From the NCBI RefSeq assembly GCF_002258785.1, contig NZ_NOYI01000013.1:536468-600467 (forward strand): 64,000 nt of DNA, in the 5' to 3' direction. Made by a program: the position numbers and the translations under genes. The DNA comes from Rhodococcus sp. 06-235-1A. Lineage in GTDB: Bacteria > Actinomycetota > Actinomycetes > Mycobacteriales > Mycobacteriaceae. This document shows, piece after piece, positions 1 to 8,007 of the stretch; positions within the stretch are counted from its first letter, which is position 1, and each line of letters opens with the position of its first letter. The notes under the pieces are model-generated. The model saw only the letters and a program-made list of their open reading frames with translations. It made no database searches and was not told the DNA's origin.

Positions 1-1244
1 ACCGACTGCACGCGACCAACAACTTCCCGGAGTTCACCGGTCGGGTGTGCCCGGCACCGTGCGAATCGGCCTGTGTGCTGTCGATATCGGAGGCGGCCAC
101 CGGTGGCAGCGTGACCATCAAGCGGGTCGAGCAGACGATTGCGGATCTGGCCTGGGAAGAAGGCAGCGTCGTGCCACAGCCGCCGACGATCACCACCGGT
201 AAGCGGGTTGCCGTCGTCGGGTCCGGTCCCGCGGGGTTGGCTGCGGCGCAACAGCTCACGCGCGCAGGGCACGACGTCACCGTGTACGAGCGCGACGATC
301 GCCTCGGTGGATTACTGCGGTACGGCATCCCCGAATTCAAGTTGGAGAAGTCGGTACTCGATCAGCGCCTGATGCAGATGCGCGCCGAGGGAACGCATTT
401 CGTCACCGATTGCGAGGTGGGTATCGACTTCACGGTCGAGCAGTTACGCGAATCCTTCGACGCGGTGGTCCTCGCCGTCGGGGCTCTACGGGCCCGAGAC
501 AACACCGAGGTGATCGGTCGTGAACTCGACGGCATCCATCTGGCGATGGAACACCTGGTGCCGTCGAACAAGGAGTGCGAGGGCGACGGTCCCACATCCA
601 TCTCCGCCGCCGACAAGCATGTGGTGATCATCGGCGGCGGCGACACCGGAGCCGACTGCTTGGGTACGGCTCACCGCCAGGGTGCTGCATCGGTGACTCA
701 ACTCGACTACAACCCCGCTCTGCCCGGAGCCCGCGACGACAGTCTCTCGCCGTGGCCGTCGTGGCCGTTGGTACTGCGCACCTCGCCTGCACACGCCGAG
801 GGTGGTGCCGTGCGTCATCAGGTGGCCGTGCAGCGATTCCTCGGTGACGAGCGTGGACATGTCCGTGCGATGGTGCTCGCCGAGGTGGAGGTGCAGCGCG
901 ACGCGGACGGTCGACGCATCGTCACTCCCATCGGCGAGGAAGTGGAGCTGCCGTGCGATCTGGCGCTGTTCGCCATCGGGTTCGAGGGCGTCGAGCACGG
1001 TCCGCTGCTCGACGAGTACGGCCTTGCGCTGACCAAGCGTGGTGCCCTCTCGTGTGGTCCCGACTGGCAGACCACGGCGCCGGGGGTGTTCGTCTGCGGA
1101 GACGCGCACCGCGGTGCGTCGTTGGTCGTGTGGGCTATCGCGGAGGGCCGATCGGCGGCTCACGGAGTCGACGCTTTTCTCACCGGACACTCGGAATTGC
1201 CGTCGCCGGTGCACCCGACTGCACTGCCTTTGGCGGTCGTGTGA
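1..1244 (+). CDS. gltD: Glutamate synthase small subunit, 3' part (5' end outside window)
   Basis: Small (beta) subunit of NADPH-dependent glutamate synthase, which passes electrons from NADPH through FAD and Fe-S clusters to the large subunit for glutamate formation from glutamine and 2-oxoglutarate. The reading frame is open from base 3, so the start lies upstream. Visible are the cysteine cluster CPAPCESAC for Fe-S binding, the FAD dinucleotide fold GSGPAGLAAA, the NADPH-binding GGGDTGADCLG, and a C-terminal VFVCGDAHRGASLVVWAI segment typical of the family. gltB would be expected just upstream. The downstream gap to pyk holds a perfect palindrome but no obvious terminator. Function is secure; only the N-terminus is missing. 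Confidence 0.95.
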   Translation, partial: RLHATNNFPEFTGRVCPAPCESACVLSISEAATGGSVTIKRVEQTIADLAWEEGSVVPQPPTITTGKRVAVVGSGPAGLAAAQQLTRAGHDVTVYERDDRLGGLLRYGIPEFKLEKSVLDQRLMQMRAEGTHFVTDCEVGIDFTVEQLRESFDAVVLAVGALRARDNTEVIGRELDGIHLAMEHLVPSNKECEGDGPTSISAADKHVVIIGGGDTGADCLGTAHRQGAASVTQLDYNPALPGARDDSLSPWPSWPLVLRTSPAHAEGGAVRHQVAVQRFLGDERGHVRAMVLAEVEVQRDADGRRIVTPIGEEVELPCDLALFAIGFEGVEHGPLLDEYGLALTKRGALSCGPDWQTTAPGVFVCGDAHRGASLVVWAIAEGRSAAHGVDAFLTGHSELPSPVHPTALPLAVV

Positions 1245-1292
1245 CCCCCGTCTCTGAACCGGTACAGACCGTCCCAGCAGCAGGGTAGTGAG

Positions 1293-1308
1293 ACTACCGA
1301 TCGGTAGT
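1293..1308. promoter_or_regulatory. Perfect 16-bp palindrome, possible TetR-type operator
   Basis: ACTACCGATCGGTAGT is its own reverse complement. It lies in the gltD-pyk gap, about 45 bases upstream of the pyk -10 box. It has no U-tract and no loop, so it looks like a protein-binding site rather than a terminator; TetR-family regulators often bind such sites. No TetR-family gene occurs in the window. Confidence 0.4.
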
Positions 1309-1353
1309 ATTCGGCTGGGCACGTCTGCGATAGAGAACGGGGCTCTCAGCGGC

Positions 1354-1366
1354 TAGGCTCGCTTTC
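1354..1366 (+). promoter_or_regulatory. pyk -10 box, leaderless arrangement
   Basis: TAGGCT at 1354-1359 is followed by 7 bases and then the GTG start codon at 1367. No Shine-Dalgarno sequence precedes the start. The spacing places the transcription start at or next to the GTG, so the mRNA is probably leaderless. Confidence 0.55.
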
Positions 1367-2785
1367 GTGAGCCGACGTACGAAGATTGTCTGCACCCTTG
1401 GACCCGCAACCGCAACCACAGAGCGCATCCGCGAACTCGTCGAGAGTGGAATGGATGTCGCACGACTGAACTTCAGCCATGGTGATCACCCCGATCACCA
1501 GGCCAACTACGAGAGGGTCCGCGCAGCATCGGACGCCACCGGCAAAGCCGTGGGCATCCTGGCCGACCTGCAGGGACCGAAGATTCGACTCGGCCGATTC
1601 GCCGAGGGCTCGACCACCTGGGCGGCCGGCGAGCTGATCCGCATCACCGTCGAAGAGTGCGAGGGCACTCACGACCGGGTGTCGACCACCTACAAGGAGT
1701 TGGCTCAGGACGCCAAGGAAGGCGACCGCCTGCTCGTCGACGATGGCAAGGTCGGCCTCGTGGTCACCGGCGTCGAAGGCAACGACGTGTTGTGCCGTGT
1801 CACCGAAGGCGGTCCGGTCAGCAACAACAAAGGTGTCTCCTTGCCGGGCATGGACGTATCCGTTCCTGCCATGAGCGAGAAGGACATTGCCGACCTCGAA
1901 TTCGCGCTCGCCCTCGGTGTCGACTTCATCGCGCTGTCGTTCGTGCGCTCTCCCGCAGACGTCGAACTCGTGCATGCCGTGATGGATCGCGTCGGCCGCC
2001 GAGTTCCCGTCATCGCCAAGCTCGAGAAGCCCGAGGCTGTCGATAACCTCGAAGCTATCGTGCTCGCGTTCGACGCCATCATGGTTGCCCGCGGTGACCT
2101 CGGCGTCGAGTTGCCCCTCGAGCAGGTTCCGCTGGTGCAGAAGCGCGCCATCCAGATCGCCCGCGCCAACGCCAAGCCCGTCATCGTCGCGACCCAGATG
2201 CTCGAATCGATGATCGAGAACTCCCGGCCGACACGCGCCGAGGCGTCCGACGTCGCCAACGCAGTGCTCGACGGGACCGACGCGGTCATGCTGTCCGGCG
2301 AGACCTCGGTCGGCAAATACGTGATGGAAACCGTGCGGACTATGGCGCGCATCGTCGAGACGGTCGAGACCGAAGGCGACAGCGTTCCTCCGCTGACCCA
2401 CGTGCCGCGCACCAAGCGTGGCGTCATCTCGTACGCTGCTCGCGACATCGGCGAGCGTCTGGACGCGAAGGCTCTCGTCGCCTTCACGCAGTCGGGTGAC
2501 ACCGTCCGACGCCTGGCGCGTCTGCACACGAAGCTGCCGTTGCTCGCCTTCACCTCCATCTCCGAGGTCCGTAGCCAGCTGTCGCTGAGCTGGGGAACCG
2601 AAACGTTCCTGGTCCCCGATGTGGGCTCGACGGACGCGATGGTCAAAGAGGTCGACAAGGCGCTGCTCGAACTCGGTCGGTACAACAAGGGCGATCAGGT
2701 CGTGATCGTGGCCGGTGCCCCTCCCGGCACAGTAGGCTCGACCAACTTGATCCATGTGCACCGAATCGGAGAAGAGGACCGGTAA
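1367..2785 (+). CDS. pyk: Pyruvate kinase
   Basis: Converts phosphoenolpyruvate and ADP to pyruvate and ATP in the last step of glycolysis. The 472-residue protein has the usual length. It shows the N-terminal RRTKIVCTLGPAT and LNFSHGDH motifs, the active-site lysine in VIAKLEKPEA, the metal and substrate loop MVARGDLGVELP, and TQMLESM, followed by a C-terminal allosteric domain. The GTG start at 1367 was chosen because it opens directly on the conserved N-terminus and sits 7 bases after a TANNNT box. The stop codon abuts the tesB start, so the two are probably one transcript. Confidence 0.96.
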   Translation: MSRRTKIVCTLGPATATTERIRELVESGMDVARLNFSHGDHPDHQANYERVRAASDATGKAVGILADLQGPKIRLGRFAEGSTTWAAGELIRITVEECEGTHDRVSTTYKELAQDAKEGDRLLVDDGKVGLVVTGVEGNDVLCRVTEGGPVSNNKGVSLPGMDVSVPAMSEKDIADLEFALALGVDFIALSFVRSPADVELVHAVMDRVGRRVPVIAKLEKPEAVDNLEAIVLAFDAIMVARGDLGVELPLEQVPLVQKRAIQIARANAKPVIVATQMLESMIENSRPTRAEASDVANAVLDGTDAVMLSGETSVGKYVMETVRTMARIVETVETEGDSVPPLTHVPRTKRGVISYAARDIGERLDAKALVAFTQSGDTVRRLARLHTKLPLLAFTSISEVRSQLSLSWGTETFLVPDVGSTDAMVKEVDKALLELGRYNKGDQVVIVAGAPPGTVGSTNLIHVHRIGEEDR

Positions 2786-3715
2786 GTGGTCGAAGCGGGG
2801 GGAACCGGCGTCAGCGAAAGCGCGCCGAGCAGTACAGCTGTACGCAAGACCGATCTCGAGACGCTCCTCGATCTCCTCGCACTCGAGGAGATCGAGGAGG
2901 ATGTGTTCGTCGGCGTTCACCCCGAGCAGGTGGGGAGCCGGACGTTCGGGGGGCAACTGGTCGCTCAGGCCCTTATCGCGGCAGGGCGCACGGTGTCCGG
3001 TACGTCGCGTGACGTGCATGCAATCAACGCACATTTCATCCGTGGTGGTGACGTGAAGAAGCCCATCGAATACCGGGTCTCCCGTCAGCGCGACGGCCGA
3101 GCATTCGCCAACCGCCAGGTCACCGCCGTACAGGACGGCAACGAGCTGTTCGTCATGCTCGCGGCCTTCCAGGATTTCGGAAAGGGCCTCGAACACAGCG
3201 TCGAGGTTCCCGAGGTTCCGTACCCCGACGCATTGCCGCCTCTCGGCGACCACTTCGTCGGGTACGAGGATCGTCTGCAGATGTTCGTCGACGCCCTCAA
3301 GCCGATCGACATGCGCTACGCCAACGATCCGGCGTGGATCATGCACGGCACCGGTGAGAAGCTCAATCACAACCGCGTGTGGATGAAGGCCGACGGCGAT
3401 CTGCCCGACGCCTCGATCTTTCACGCCGCGACCATGGGATACGCGTCGGACACCACGGTGCTGGATTCGATCATCACCACCCACGGTCTGTCCTGGGGGC
3501 TCGACCGGATCGTCGCGGCGACGGTCAACCATTCCATCTGGTTCCACCGCCCGTTCCGCTTCGACGAATGGGCGCTCTACGCCACCGAATCGCCGGTCGC
3601 GGCCGGATCACGGGGATTGGCGACCGGTCGATTCTTCTCGATGGACGGTCAGTTGCTGGCCACCGTCGTACAGGAAGGCCTCATCCGGCACTTCCCGAAG
3701 CGGGACCGGGCCTGA
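2786..3715 (+). CDS. tesB: Acyl-CoA thioesterase II
   Basis: TesB-family double hot-dog thioesterase that hydrolyses fatty acyl-CoA to free acid and CoA in the cytoplasm. The 309-residue protein has FGGQLVAQAL in the first hot-dog unit and HSIWFHRPFRFDEWALY followed by ARGLATGRFF-like residues (SRGLATGRFFSMDGQLLAT) in the second, both characteristic of TesB. The GTG start follows the pyk stop codon with no gap, implying translational coupling. An N-terminal run of about 20 residues before the conserved domain is poorly conserved, so a slightly later start is possible. The last 35 bases overlap the end of the convergent DNA glycosylase gene. Confidence 0.93.
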   Translation: MVEAGGTGVSESAPSSTAVRKTDLETLLDLLALEEIEEDVFVGVHPEQVGSRTFGGQLVAQALIAAGRTVSGTSRDVHAINAHFIRGGDVKKPIEYRVSRQRDGRAFANRQVTAVQDGNELFVMLAAFQDFGKGLEHSVEVPEVPYPDALPPLGDHFVGYEDRLQMFVDALKPIDMRYANDPAWIMHGTGEKLNHNRVWMKADGDLPDASIFHAATMGYASDTTVLDSIITTHGLSWGLDRIVAATVNHSIWFHRPFRFDEWALYATESPVAAGSRGLATGRFFSMDGQLLATVVQEGLIRHFPKRDRA

Positions 3716-4205
3716 GGGCACTCGACCACTCCTGCGTCTTCGTTGCGAGATCGAGCGAGGCGTGCGCAGGGCTGGTCGACGGCAATCGGGTGAATTCGAC
3801 GTGGGGGAGTTGCAGTCCTTTCGCGACGTACCGCCGGTAGCTCTCGGCTGCTTTGGCTCCGTTGAAGAACACCCTGCCGACGCCGGGGTTCTCGGCGAAG
3901 AAATCCTCGAAATCGTTTGTCTCGATGGAGGATTCGACGATCGCCGAGTCCAGGCTTCCCTCGCGCGTGCACAGCCTCAGCACGTCCCACACCGCTACTC
4001 CGTGGTTGCGTAGACTCTCGACGCGTTCGTCGTAGAGAAGTTCGGGCCCTGCACCGAACAACGTTCCCATGATCGGCCAGAACGCATTTCGTGGATGGGC
4101 GTAGTACTGCTGCGCGGCCAGCGACGCGACGCCGGGCATGGACCCCAGGATCAGGGTGGTTGCGCCCGGTCCGACGATCGGGTCGAAACTGTGCACCACG
4201 TTCAT
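3681..4205 (-). CDS. DNA-deoxyinosine / mismatch-type uracil-DNA glycosylase family
   Basis: A 174-residue protein of the uracil-DNA glycosylase superfamily, closest by eye to the hypoxanthine (deoxyinosine) glycosylase group. It shows LILGSMPGVASL near the N-terminus, the HPRNAFWPIMG segment, the central VAVWDVL motif, VFFNGAKAAESY, and LPSTSPAHASL near the end, where UDG-fold proteins keep the base-excision motif. It would excise deaminated bases from DNA. The ATG at 4205 has a TGTAAT-like -10 box 6 bases upstream and no Shine-Dalgarno sequence. Its 3' end overlaps tesB by 35 bases tail to tail. Exact substrate specificity is inferred. Confidence 0.83.
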   Translation of the reverse strand: MNVVHSFDPIVGPGATTLILGSMPGVASLAAQQYYAHPRNAFWPIMGTLFGAGPELLYDERVESLRNHGVAVWDVLRLCTREGSLDSAIVESSIETNDFEDFFAENPGVGRVFFNGAKAAESYRRYVAKGLQLPHVEFTRLPSTSPAHASLDLATKTQEWSSALRPGPASGSAG

Positions 4206-4253
4206 TGCGCGATTACAGCAAATCCCCGCGGGGGCACCGGACGGGGGACCACA

Positions 4254-4466
4254 ATGGAGGTCATGTTGGATCCACGCGTACTCGACAACAACGAACTCGA
4301 AGCCGAACTCGCCGCACTGCGTCGGGGGCGTGACGCCGCGATGGACGAAGGCGCGCGGGATGTCTCGTCCGCCGACACCGACCACCTCATAGCGCGGTTC
4401 GAGGAAGAAATCCGCAAGCGGCACCAGGATTCGGTGTCCGATCAGCCCAGTGCCGATCTGCCCTGA
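4254..4466 (+). CDS. Small helical hypothetical protein, 70 aa
   Basis: A short charged protein predicted by eye to form two helices: LDNNELEAELAALRRGRD and TDHLIARFEEEIRKRH. I do not recognise a function. It resembles small actinobacterial DUF proteins that start with a residue pattern of the type DPRxLDxxEL. The start at 4254 has GGGGGA 5 bases upstream; an in-frame ATG at 4263 is preceded too closely by GGAGG. It is divergent from the glycosylase gene and its end overlaps the convergent DUF1772 gene by 25 bases. Confidence 0.7.
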   Translation: MEVMLDPRVLDNNELEAELAALRRGRDAAMDEGARDVSSADTDHLIARFEEEIRKRHQDSVSDQPSADLP

Positions 4467-4933
4467 CCCACGATCAGGACGGCGCAGGCGGCAGTCGCAG
4501 CGACGGTTCTGACGTTGTTCCACACGGTCCACTTGTCGGTGAAGTTCTGCCACGCCTGCGCGCCTGCGGCACTGCCCGGGTCGACGCCGGCCAATGCGTC
4601 GTTGAGTGGAACGTTGAGGACCATGGTGATCGCGAAGCATCCGACCACGTAGAGAACTGCCCCGGCGAGAACGAGTGCGGCCGAGCCGCGACCGGTCAAG
4701 TAGGTCAGAACCGTTGCAAGAGCGCATGTTGCAGCCGTTCCGACGAACAGGGCGAGGAACAGCGGGTTCAGTATTGCAGCGTTGAACTTCTGCATCGCGG
4801 CGACGGCGTCGGGTACCGGCAGCGATGCAAGGCCAGGGAGCACGCTGACGGAGAACGCGAGCATGATTCCCGCCACGAGGCCGCATCCGACTGCGGAAAC
4901 GACGGTGGCAACTGAGGCGATTCGATCGATCAT
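4442..4933 (-). CDS. DUF1772 / anthrone oxygenase-like membrane protein
   Basis: A 163-residue membrane protein with four apparent hydrophobic segments, at about residues 7-30, 52-78, 85-107 and 143-158. The pattern NPLFLALFVGTA in the middle and VPLNDALAGVDP plus WNNVRTVAA later is typical of the DUF1772 family, which includes anthrone oxygenase-like proteins. The biochemical role is unknown. The ATG at 4933 has AGGAG 5 bases upstream. It is divergently transcribed from the adjacent AraC-type regulator with about 120 bases between starts, so that regulator may control it. Confidence 0.82.
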   Translation of the reverse strand: MIDRIASVATVVSAVGCGLVAGIMLAFSVSVLPGLASLPVPDAVAAMQKFNAAILNPLFLALFVGTAATCALATVLTYLTGRGSAALVLAGAVLYVVGCFAITMVLNVPLNDALAGVDPGSAAGAQAWQNFTDKWTVWNNVRTVAATAACAVLIVGQGRSALG

Positions 4934-5040
4934 GACGGCTCCTGTCGGTCGCGATTGTCCTGCCGTCCACTCTGATATCGAATCGCTGGATGGACAATGC
5001 TCACGAAGCCGGATTCGATGTCCGATCGTCCAATCGGTGC

Positions 5041-5052
5041 GACAATCGATCC
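5041..5052 (+). promoter_or_regulatory. -10 box of AraC-type gene, leaderless arrangement
   Basis: GACAAT at 5041-5046 is followed by 6 bases and the ATG at 5053, with no Shine-Dalgarno sequence. Fits a leaderless start. The 120-base gap to the divergent DUF1772 gene must also hold that gene's promoter. Confidence 0.45.
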
Positions 5053-6045
5053 ATGCATGGACCCGACCCTTGGACGTCGCCCGACCCTCTCGGTGAGGCT
5101 CTGCATTTCGTGCGGATGACCGGATCGTTCTACGTACGATCCGAGATGAGCGGCTCCTGGGGTCTCGAGCTACCCGCTATGGACGACGCGTTGTGGTTCC
5201 ACACCGTCGTCGACGGCCGGTGCGTGTTGTCGGTTCCCGGTGAGCCGACGCGTGAGTTGGTGCCAGGCGATTTCGCTCTGGTCCCGCACGGGCGAGGTCA
5301 TGTCCTCGCCGCCGATGTCGAAGCATCGGCACGAGCGACGAGTGTTCACGACGTCCCGCACGAGTACATCAGTGACCGTTATGCGCTGATCTCCCAGCAC
5401 GGGGATGGCACCGGCCGGGCCGCCACTCTCGTCTGCGGCGCGGTGCGACTGGATCATCCTGCAGCGCAACAGCTCGTTCGCTTGCTGCCCGCACTGGTGG
5501 TGGTCGACGCAGAGCCGGGTCCGAGACAATCGAGGATGCAGAACATTCTGGCGATGGTCGCGGACGAAGCGCGGGTGCTCGAGCCCGGGGGAGAAGCGGT
5601 GATCACCCGGCTGTCCGACATTCTGGTGATTCACGCGTTGCGGTCGTGGATCGCGAACACGCCGGGCGCACAGTCGGGTTGGCTCGGAGCATTGCAGGAC
5701 GACCGGGTCGGAGCGGCGTTGGCGCTGATCCATGGACACCCTCACGAGCGGTGGACCGTTGCGACTCTGGCGGCGAGTGTGAACATGTCCCGCTCAGGGT
5801 TCTCGGCGCGCTTCACCGAGCTGGTCGGCGACTCCGTGATGAGCTATTTGGCGACGTGGCGAATGCAGGTCGCACACGAGACGTTGCGTTCCGAGGATGT
5901 GGTACTGGCCGAATTGGCCCGGCGCAGTGGATATCTCTCCGAGGCCGCCTTCGGCAAGGCGTTCAAGCGTGCAACGGGGGTGTCACCGGGAAGCGTGCGT
6001 CGGCGAGAGGTGTTGTCGATGTCGGCCGGTCAGTCGAGCAGGTGA
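5053..6045 (+). CDS. AraC-family transcriptional regulator with cupin sensor domain
   Basis: A 330-residue regulator. Residues 1-190 form a cupin-type sensor, with GRCVLSVPGE and LVPGDFALVPHGRGH marking the beta-barrel. Residues about 225-325 hold the two helix-turn-helix motifs of AraC/XylS proteins, ending in the signature WRMQVAHETL, SGYLSEAAFGKAFKRATGVSPG. This layout is the cupin_6/AraC group, whose members often regulate an adjacent oxidoreductase or membrane gene. I chose ATG 5053 over the upstream in-frame ATG at 4990 because of the -10 box 6 bases before it and because the conserved region begins there. The 3' end overlaps the convergent ATPase gene by 16 bases. Confidence 0.9.
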   Translation: MHGPDPWTSPDPLGEALHFVRMTGSFYVRSEMSGSWGLELPAMDDALWFHTVVDGRCVLSVPGEPTRELVPGDFALVPHGRGHVLAADVEASARATSVHDVPHEYISDRYALISQHGDGTGRAATLVCGAVRLDHPAAQQLVRLLPALVVVDAEPGPRQSRMQNILAMVADEARVLEPGGEAVITRLSDILVIHALRSWIANTPGAQSGWLGALQDDRVGAALALIHGHPHERWTVATLAASVNMSRSGFSARFTELVGDSVMSYLATWRMQVAHETLRSEDVVLAELARRSGYLSEAAFGKAFKRATGVSPGSVRRREVLSMSAGQSSR

Positions 6046-6761
6046 CGGAGGTAGCTGTTCGGGTCGTCGAGATAGCGACGCCAGTGTTGCACCAGTTCGA
6101 GTTCGTCCCAGGTGCTTCGGCGTAGGCCGTGTTCGCCCACCTCCACGATGTCCGCACCGGGGGTCGACGCAAGAATAGGTGAGTGGGTGGCGCAGACGAT
6201 CTGTGCGCCCTCGTCGCCCAGCTCGGACATCAGCGCAACCAACTGCAGGCACGCGGTGAACGACAGGGCAGATTCCGGCTCGTCCAGAACGTAGAAGCCG
6301 GGTTCGGCCAACATCGCACCGAACATGGTCAGGAACCCTTCGCCATGGCTCATCTCCGCTGTGTTCTCGTCCCAGAAACCCGGCATGCCGCCGAGGTTTT
6401 CGGCCATGTCGAACGCGGTCTCGGCGCGGAGAAAGAAGCCGCGCTTCTGCAGGCGTGGGCCACGAAGCATGCGAGAACCGCGCGGTGTGGTCTCGAGTTC
6501 GAGTACCTCCCCGAGGGCGCTGGTCACCTCGTCGAGTCGACGCGACTGCTGCGCCGCCCGCCCGCCGCGAGCGTCGATACCGAAACCCTCGGCGATCGCC
6601 TCGACGAGAGTCGACTTACCGGAACCGTTGTCGCCGACCAGAATTGTGACCGGTGCCAGAAACTCGAGTCCGTCGCGAGCGAGGTCGGCGACTGCGGGCA
6701 CGGTGAAGGGCCAATCCGACCCGACATCGTCGGCGTGAACGTGGGCGCGCTCTACGAACAT
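6030..6761 (-). CDS. AAA/ABC-type ATPase, COG3910-like
   Basis: A 243-residue single-domain ATPase of the SMC/ABC-like AAA group. It has Walker A GDNGSGKST at about residues 43-51, a signature-like MSHGEGF, Walker B FYVLDEPESAL, and a conserved CATHSPIL switch. It has no membrane segments and no coiled-coil arms, so it is not a transporter or an SMC protein. The family (predicted ATPase COG3910) is widespread but its target is not established. It starts 3 bases after the stop codon of a 58-residue protein, which suggests an operon and perhaps a functional link. Nucleotide binding is secure; the role is unknown. Confidence 0.85.
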   Translation of the reverse strand: MFVERAHVHADDVGSDWPFTVPAVADLARDGLEFLAPVTILVGDNGSGKSTLVEAIAEGFGIDARGGRAAQQSRRLDEVTSALGEVLELETTPRGSRMLRGPRLQKRGFFLRAETAFDMAENLGGMPGFWDENTAEMSHGEGFLTMFGAMLAEPGFYVLDEPESALSFTACLQLVALMSELGDEGAQIVCATHSPILASTPGADIVEVGEHGLRRSTWDELELVQHWRRYLDDPNSYLRHLLD

Positions 6762-6764
6762 GAT

Positions 6765-6941
6765 TCAGGCAGTGACCAGGCGGTCGACGTAACCGGTCTC
6801 GTGAGCGGAGTCCGCGCTGCAGGTGTAGTAGACCCACTGAGCGGACTGGTCCGCCGAATCTCCGAAGCGATGGTCGACCTTCTGCGCGCACAATTTGCCC
6901 GCGCTGGTGTCATGGCAACGAAGACTGCTGGGTATGTACAT
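6765..6941 (-). CDS. Unrecognised 58-aa protein with three cysteines
   Basis: Reading the minus strand from ATG 6941 gives a 58-codon frame ending in TGA at 6765. It contains cysteines at about 9, 18 and 41 and histidines nearby (RCHDTS, KLCAQKVDHRFGD, YYTCSADSAHETGY), which could bind a metal or form a disulfide. There is no signal peptide or membrane segment. Support for a real gene: a TACAGT box 6 bases before the ATG, the 3-base gap to the downstream ATPase gene, and actinobacterial codon choice. I recognise no family. Confidence 0.65.
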   Translation of the reverse strand: MYIPSSLRCHDTSAGKLCAQKVDHRFGDSADQSAQWVYYTCSADSAHETGYVDRLVTA

Positions 6942-6953
6942 CACTCCACTGTA
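6942..6953 (-). promoter_or_regulatory. -10 box of the 58-aa gene / ATPase operon, leaderless arrangement
   Basis: On the minus strand TACAGT (plus-strand 6948-6953) is followed by 6 bases and the ATG at 6941. This predicts a leaderless transcript covering the small protein and the ATPase. Confidence 0.5.
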
Positions 6954-7007
6954 GGCGCGATTGTGGAATGGCTTTACCGTCGTCCGACCCGACGGAAGGT
7001 CATGTGG

Positions 7008-7081
7008 TGCCCTCGGTGAGACTCGAACTCACACTGGACGGGTTTTGAATCCGTTTCCTCTGCCAATTGGGATACGAGGGC
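7008..7081 (-). tRNA. tRNA with CAA anticodon (tRNA-Leu by codon)
   Basis: A 74-base cloverleaf plus an encoded CCA at 7005-7007. The acceptor stem is GCCCTCG/CGAGGGC with discriminator A. The T arm is GTGAG-TTCGAGT-CTCAC and the anticodon loop is TTCAAAA, giving anticodon CAA (leucine, UUG codon). The anticodon stem has one A-C mismatch beside the loop, and the D stem has three good pairs plus an A-C opposition. The variable region is only 5 bases, whereas leucine tRNAs normally carry a long variable arm; see findings. A TAAACT -10 box lies about 27 bases upstream on the minus strand. Confidence 0.85.
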
Positions 7082-7201
7082 TGGCGTCTTTCAAGCAACG
7101 ATTGACGAGTTTAGAAGATGCGCTTTCGGGGGCGCGCACCGGTACCCTTCAGATGCTCGACGGCCCTGATGGGCGATGACTGTCAAAGGAGACCGATACA
7201 G

Positions 7202-7834
7202 ATGAACGCTCCTGGTGCGCACGGTACTGGCAAGCCCGCGCTTCGCGTGGTGGTGGCAGAGGACGAATCCCTGATCCGGCTCGACCTCGTGGAAATGCTC
7301 CGTGAGGAGGGCTACGACGTGGTCGGTGAAGCGGCCGACGGTCAGCAGGCGGTGGAGTTGGCCGTCGAACTGCGTCCCGATCTGGTGATCATGGATGTGA
7401 AGATGCCGCGTCGGGACGGCATCGATGCGGCGTCGGAGATCGCCGAGAAGCGGATCGCTCCCGTCGTCATTCTCACCGCGTTCAGTCAACGCGAGTTGGT
7501 CGAGAAGGCTCGCGATGCCGGGGCCATGGCGTATCTGGTCAAGCCGTTCACCAAAGCCGATCTGATGCCTGCGGTGGAGTTGGCGGCCAGTCGCTTCAGC
7601 GAAATTTCTGCCCTCGAATCCGAGATTGCCGATCTGCAGGATCGGCTCGAGACGCGCAAGTTGATCGAGAAGGCCAAAGGCATCCTGATGACCTCGCAGT
7701 CGCTCACAGAACCGCAGGCGTTCAAGTGGATTCAACGTGCCGCGATGGACCGTCGAACGACGATGAAGGCCGTTGCCGAGGTCGTGATCGAGACTCTCGG
7801 TACTCCTGCGAACAAGCCTGCGGCAGAGGGCTGA
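7202..7834 (+). CDS. pdtaR: ANTAR-domain response regulator PdtaR
   Basis: A 210-residue RNA-binding antiterminator. Residues 14-130 form a receiver domain with the acidic pocket AEDES, the phospho-acceptor Asp65 in LVIMDVKMP, a conserved Thr in ILTAF and Lys in YLVKPF. Residues about 138-200 form the ANTAR domain (LETRKLIEKAKGILM, AFKWIQRAAMDRR), which binds paired hairpins in nascent RNA to block termination. In mycobacteria this protein pairs with the histidine kinase PdtaS encoded elsewhere, as must be the case here. ATG 7202 was chosen for the AAAGGAG site 9 bases upstream. A TACCCT -10 box lies at 7143-7148. Confidence 0.94.
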   Translation: MNAPGAHGTGKPALRVVVAEDESLIRLDLVEMLREEGYDVVGEAADGQQAVELAVELRPDLVIMDVKMPRRDGIDAASEIAEKRIAPVVILTAFSQRELVEKARDAGAMAYLVKPFTKADLMPAVELAASRFSEISALESEIADLQDRLETRKLIEKAKGILMTSQSLTEPQAFKWIQRAAMDRRTTMKAVAEVVIETLGTPANKPAAEG

Positions 7835-8007
7835 TCGGCCCGCGAAAGCTACGGCCACGTAAAACTTCGACTCTCTAGGTCACAGTCAGGTCACGAGCGT
7901 CGTTCTAGGCCTTGCGAATCGACTCCGAGCGTTAGCGTCTGATCCACACGTGAGCCACATGTAACTCAGGTGCGCTTCAACGACGAGCAATTTCAAGGAG
8001 AACCTAG

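Noticed and set aside
1346..3547. 733-codon open frame on the minus strand across pyk and tesB
   Set aside because: It is antisense to two certain genes and has no recognisable domain. High GC gives long chance frames on the opposite strand.
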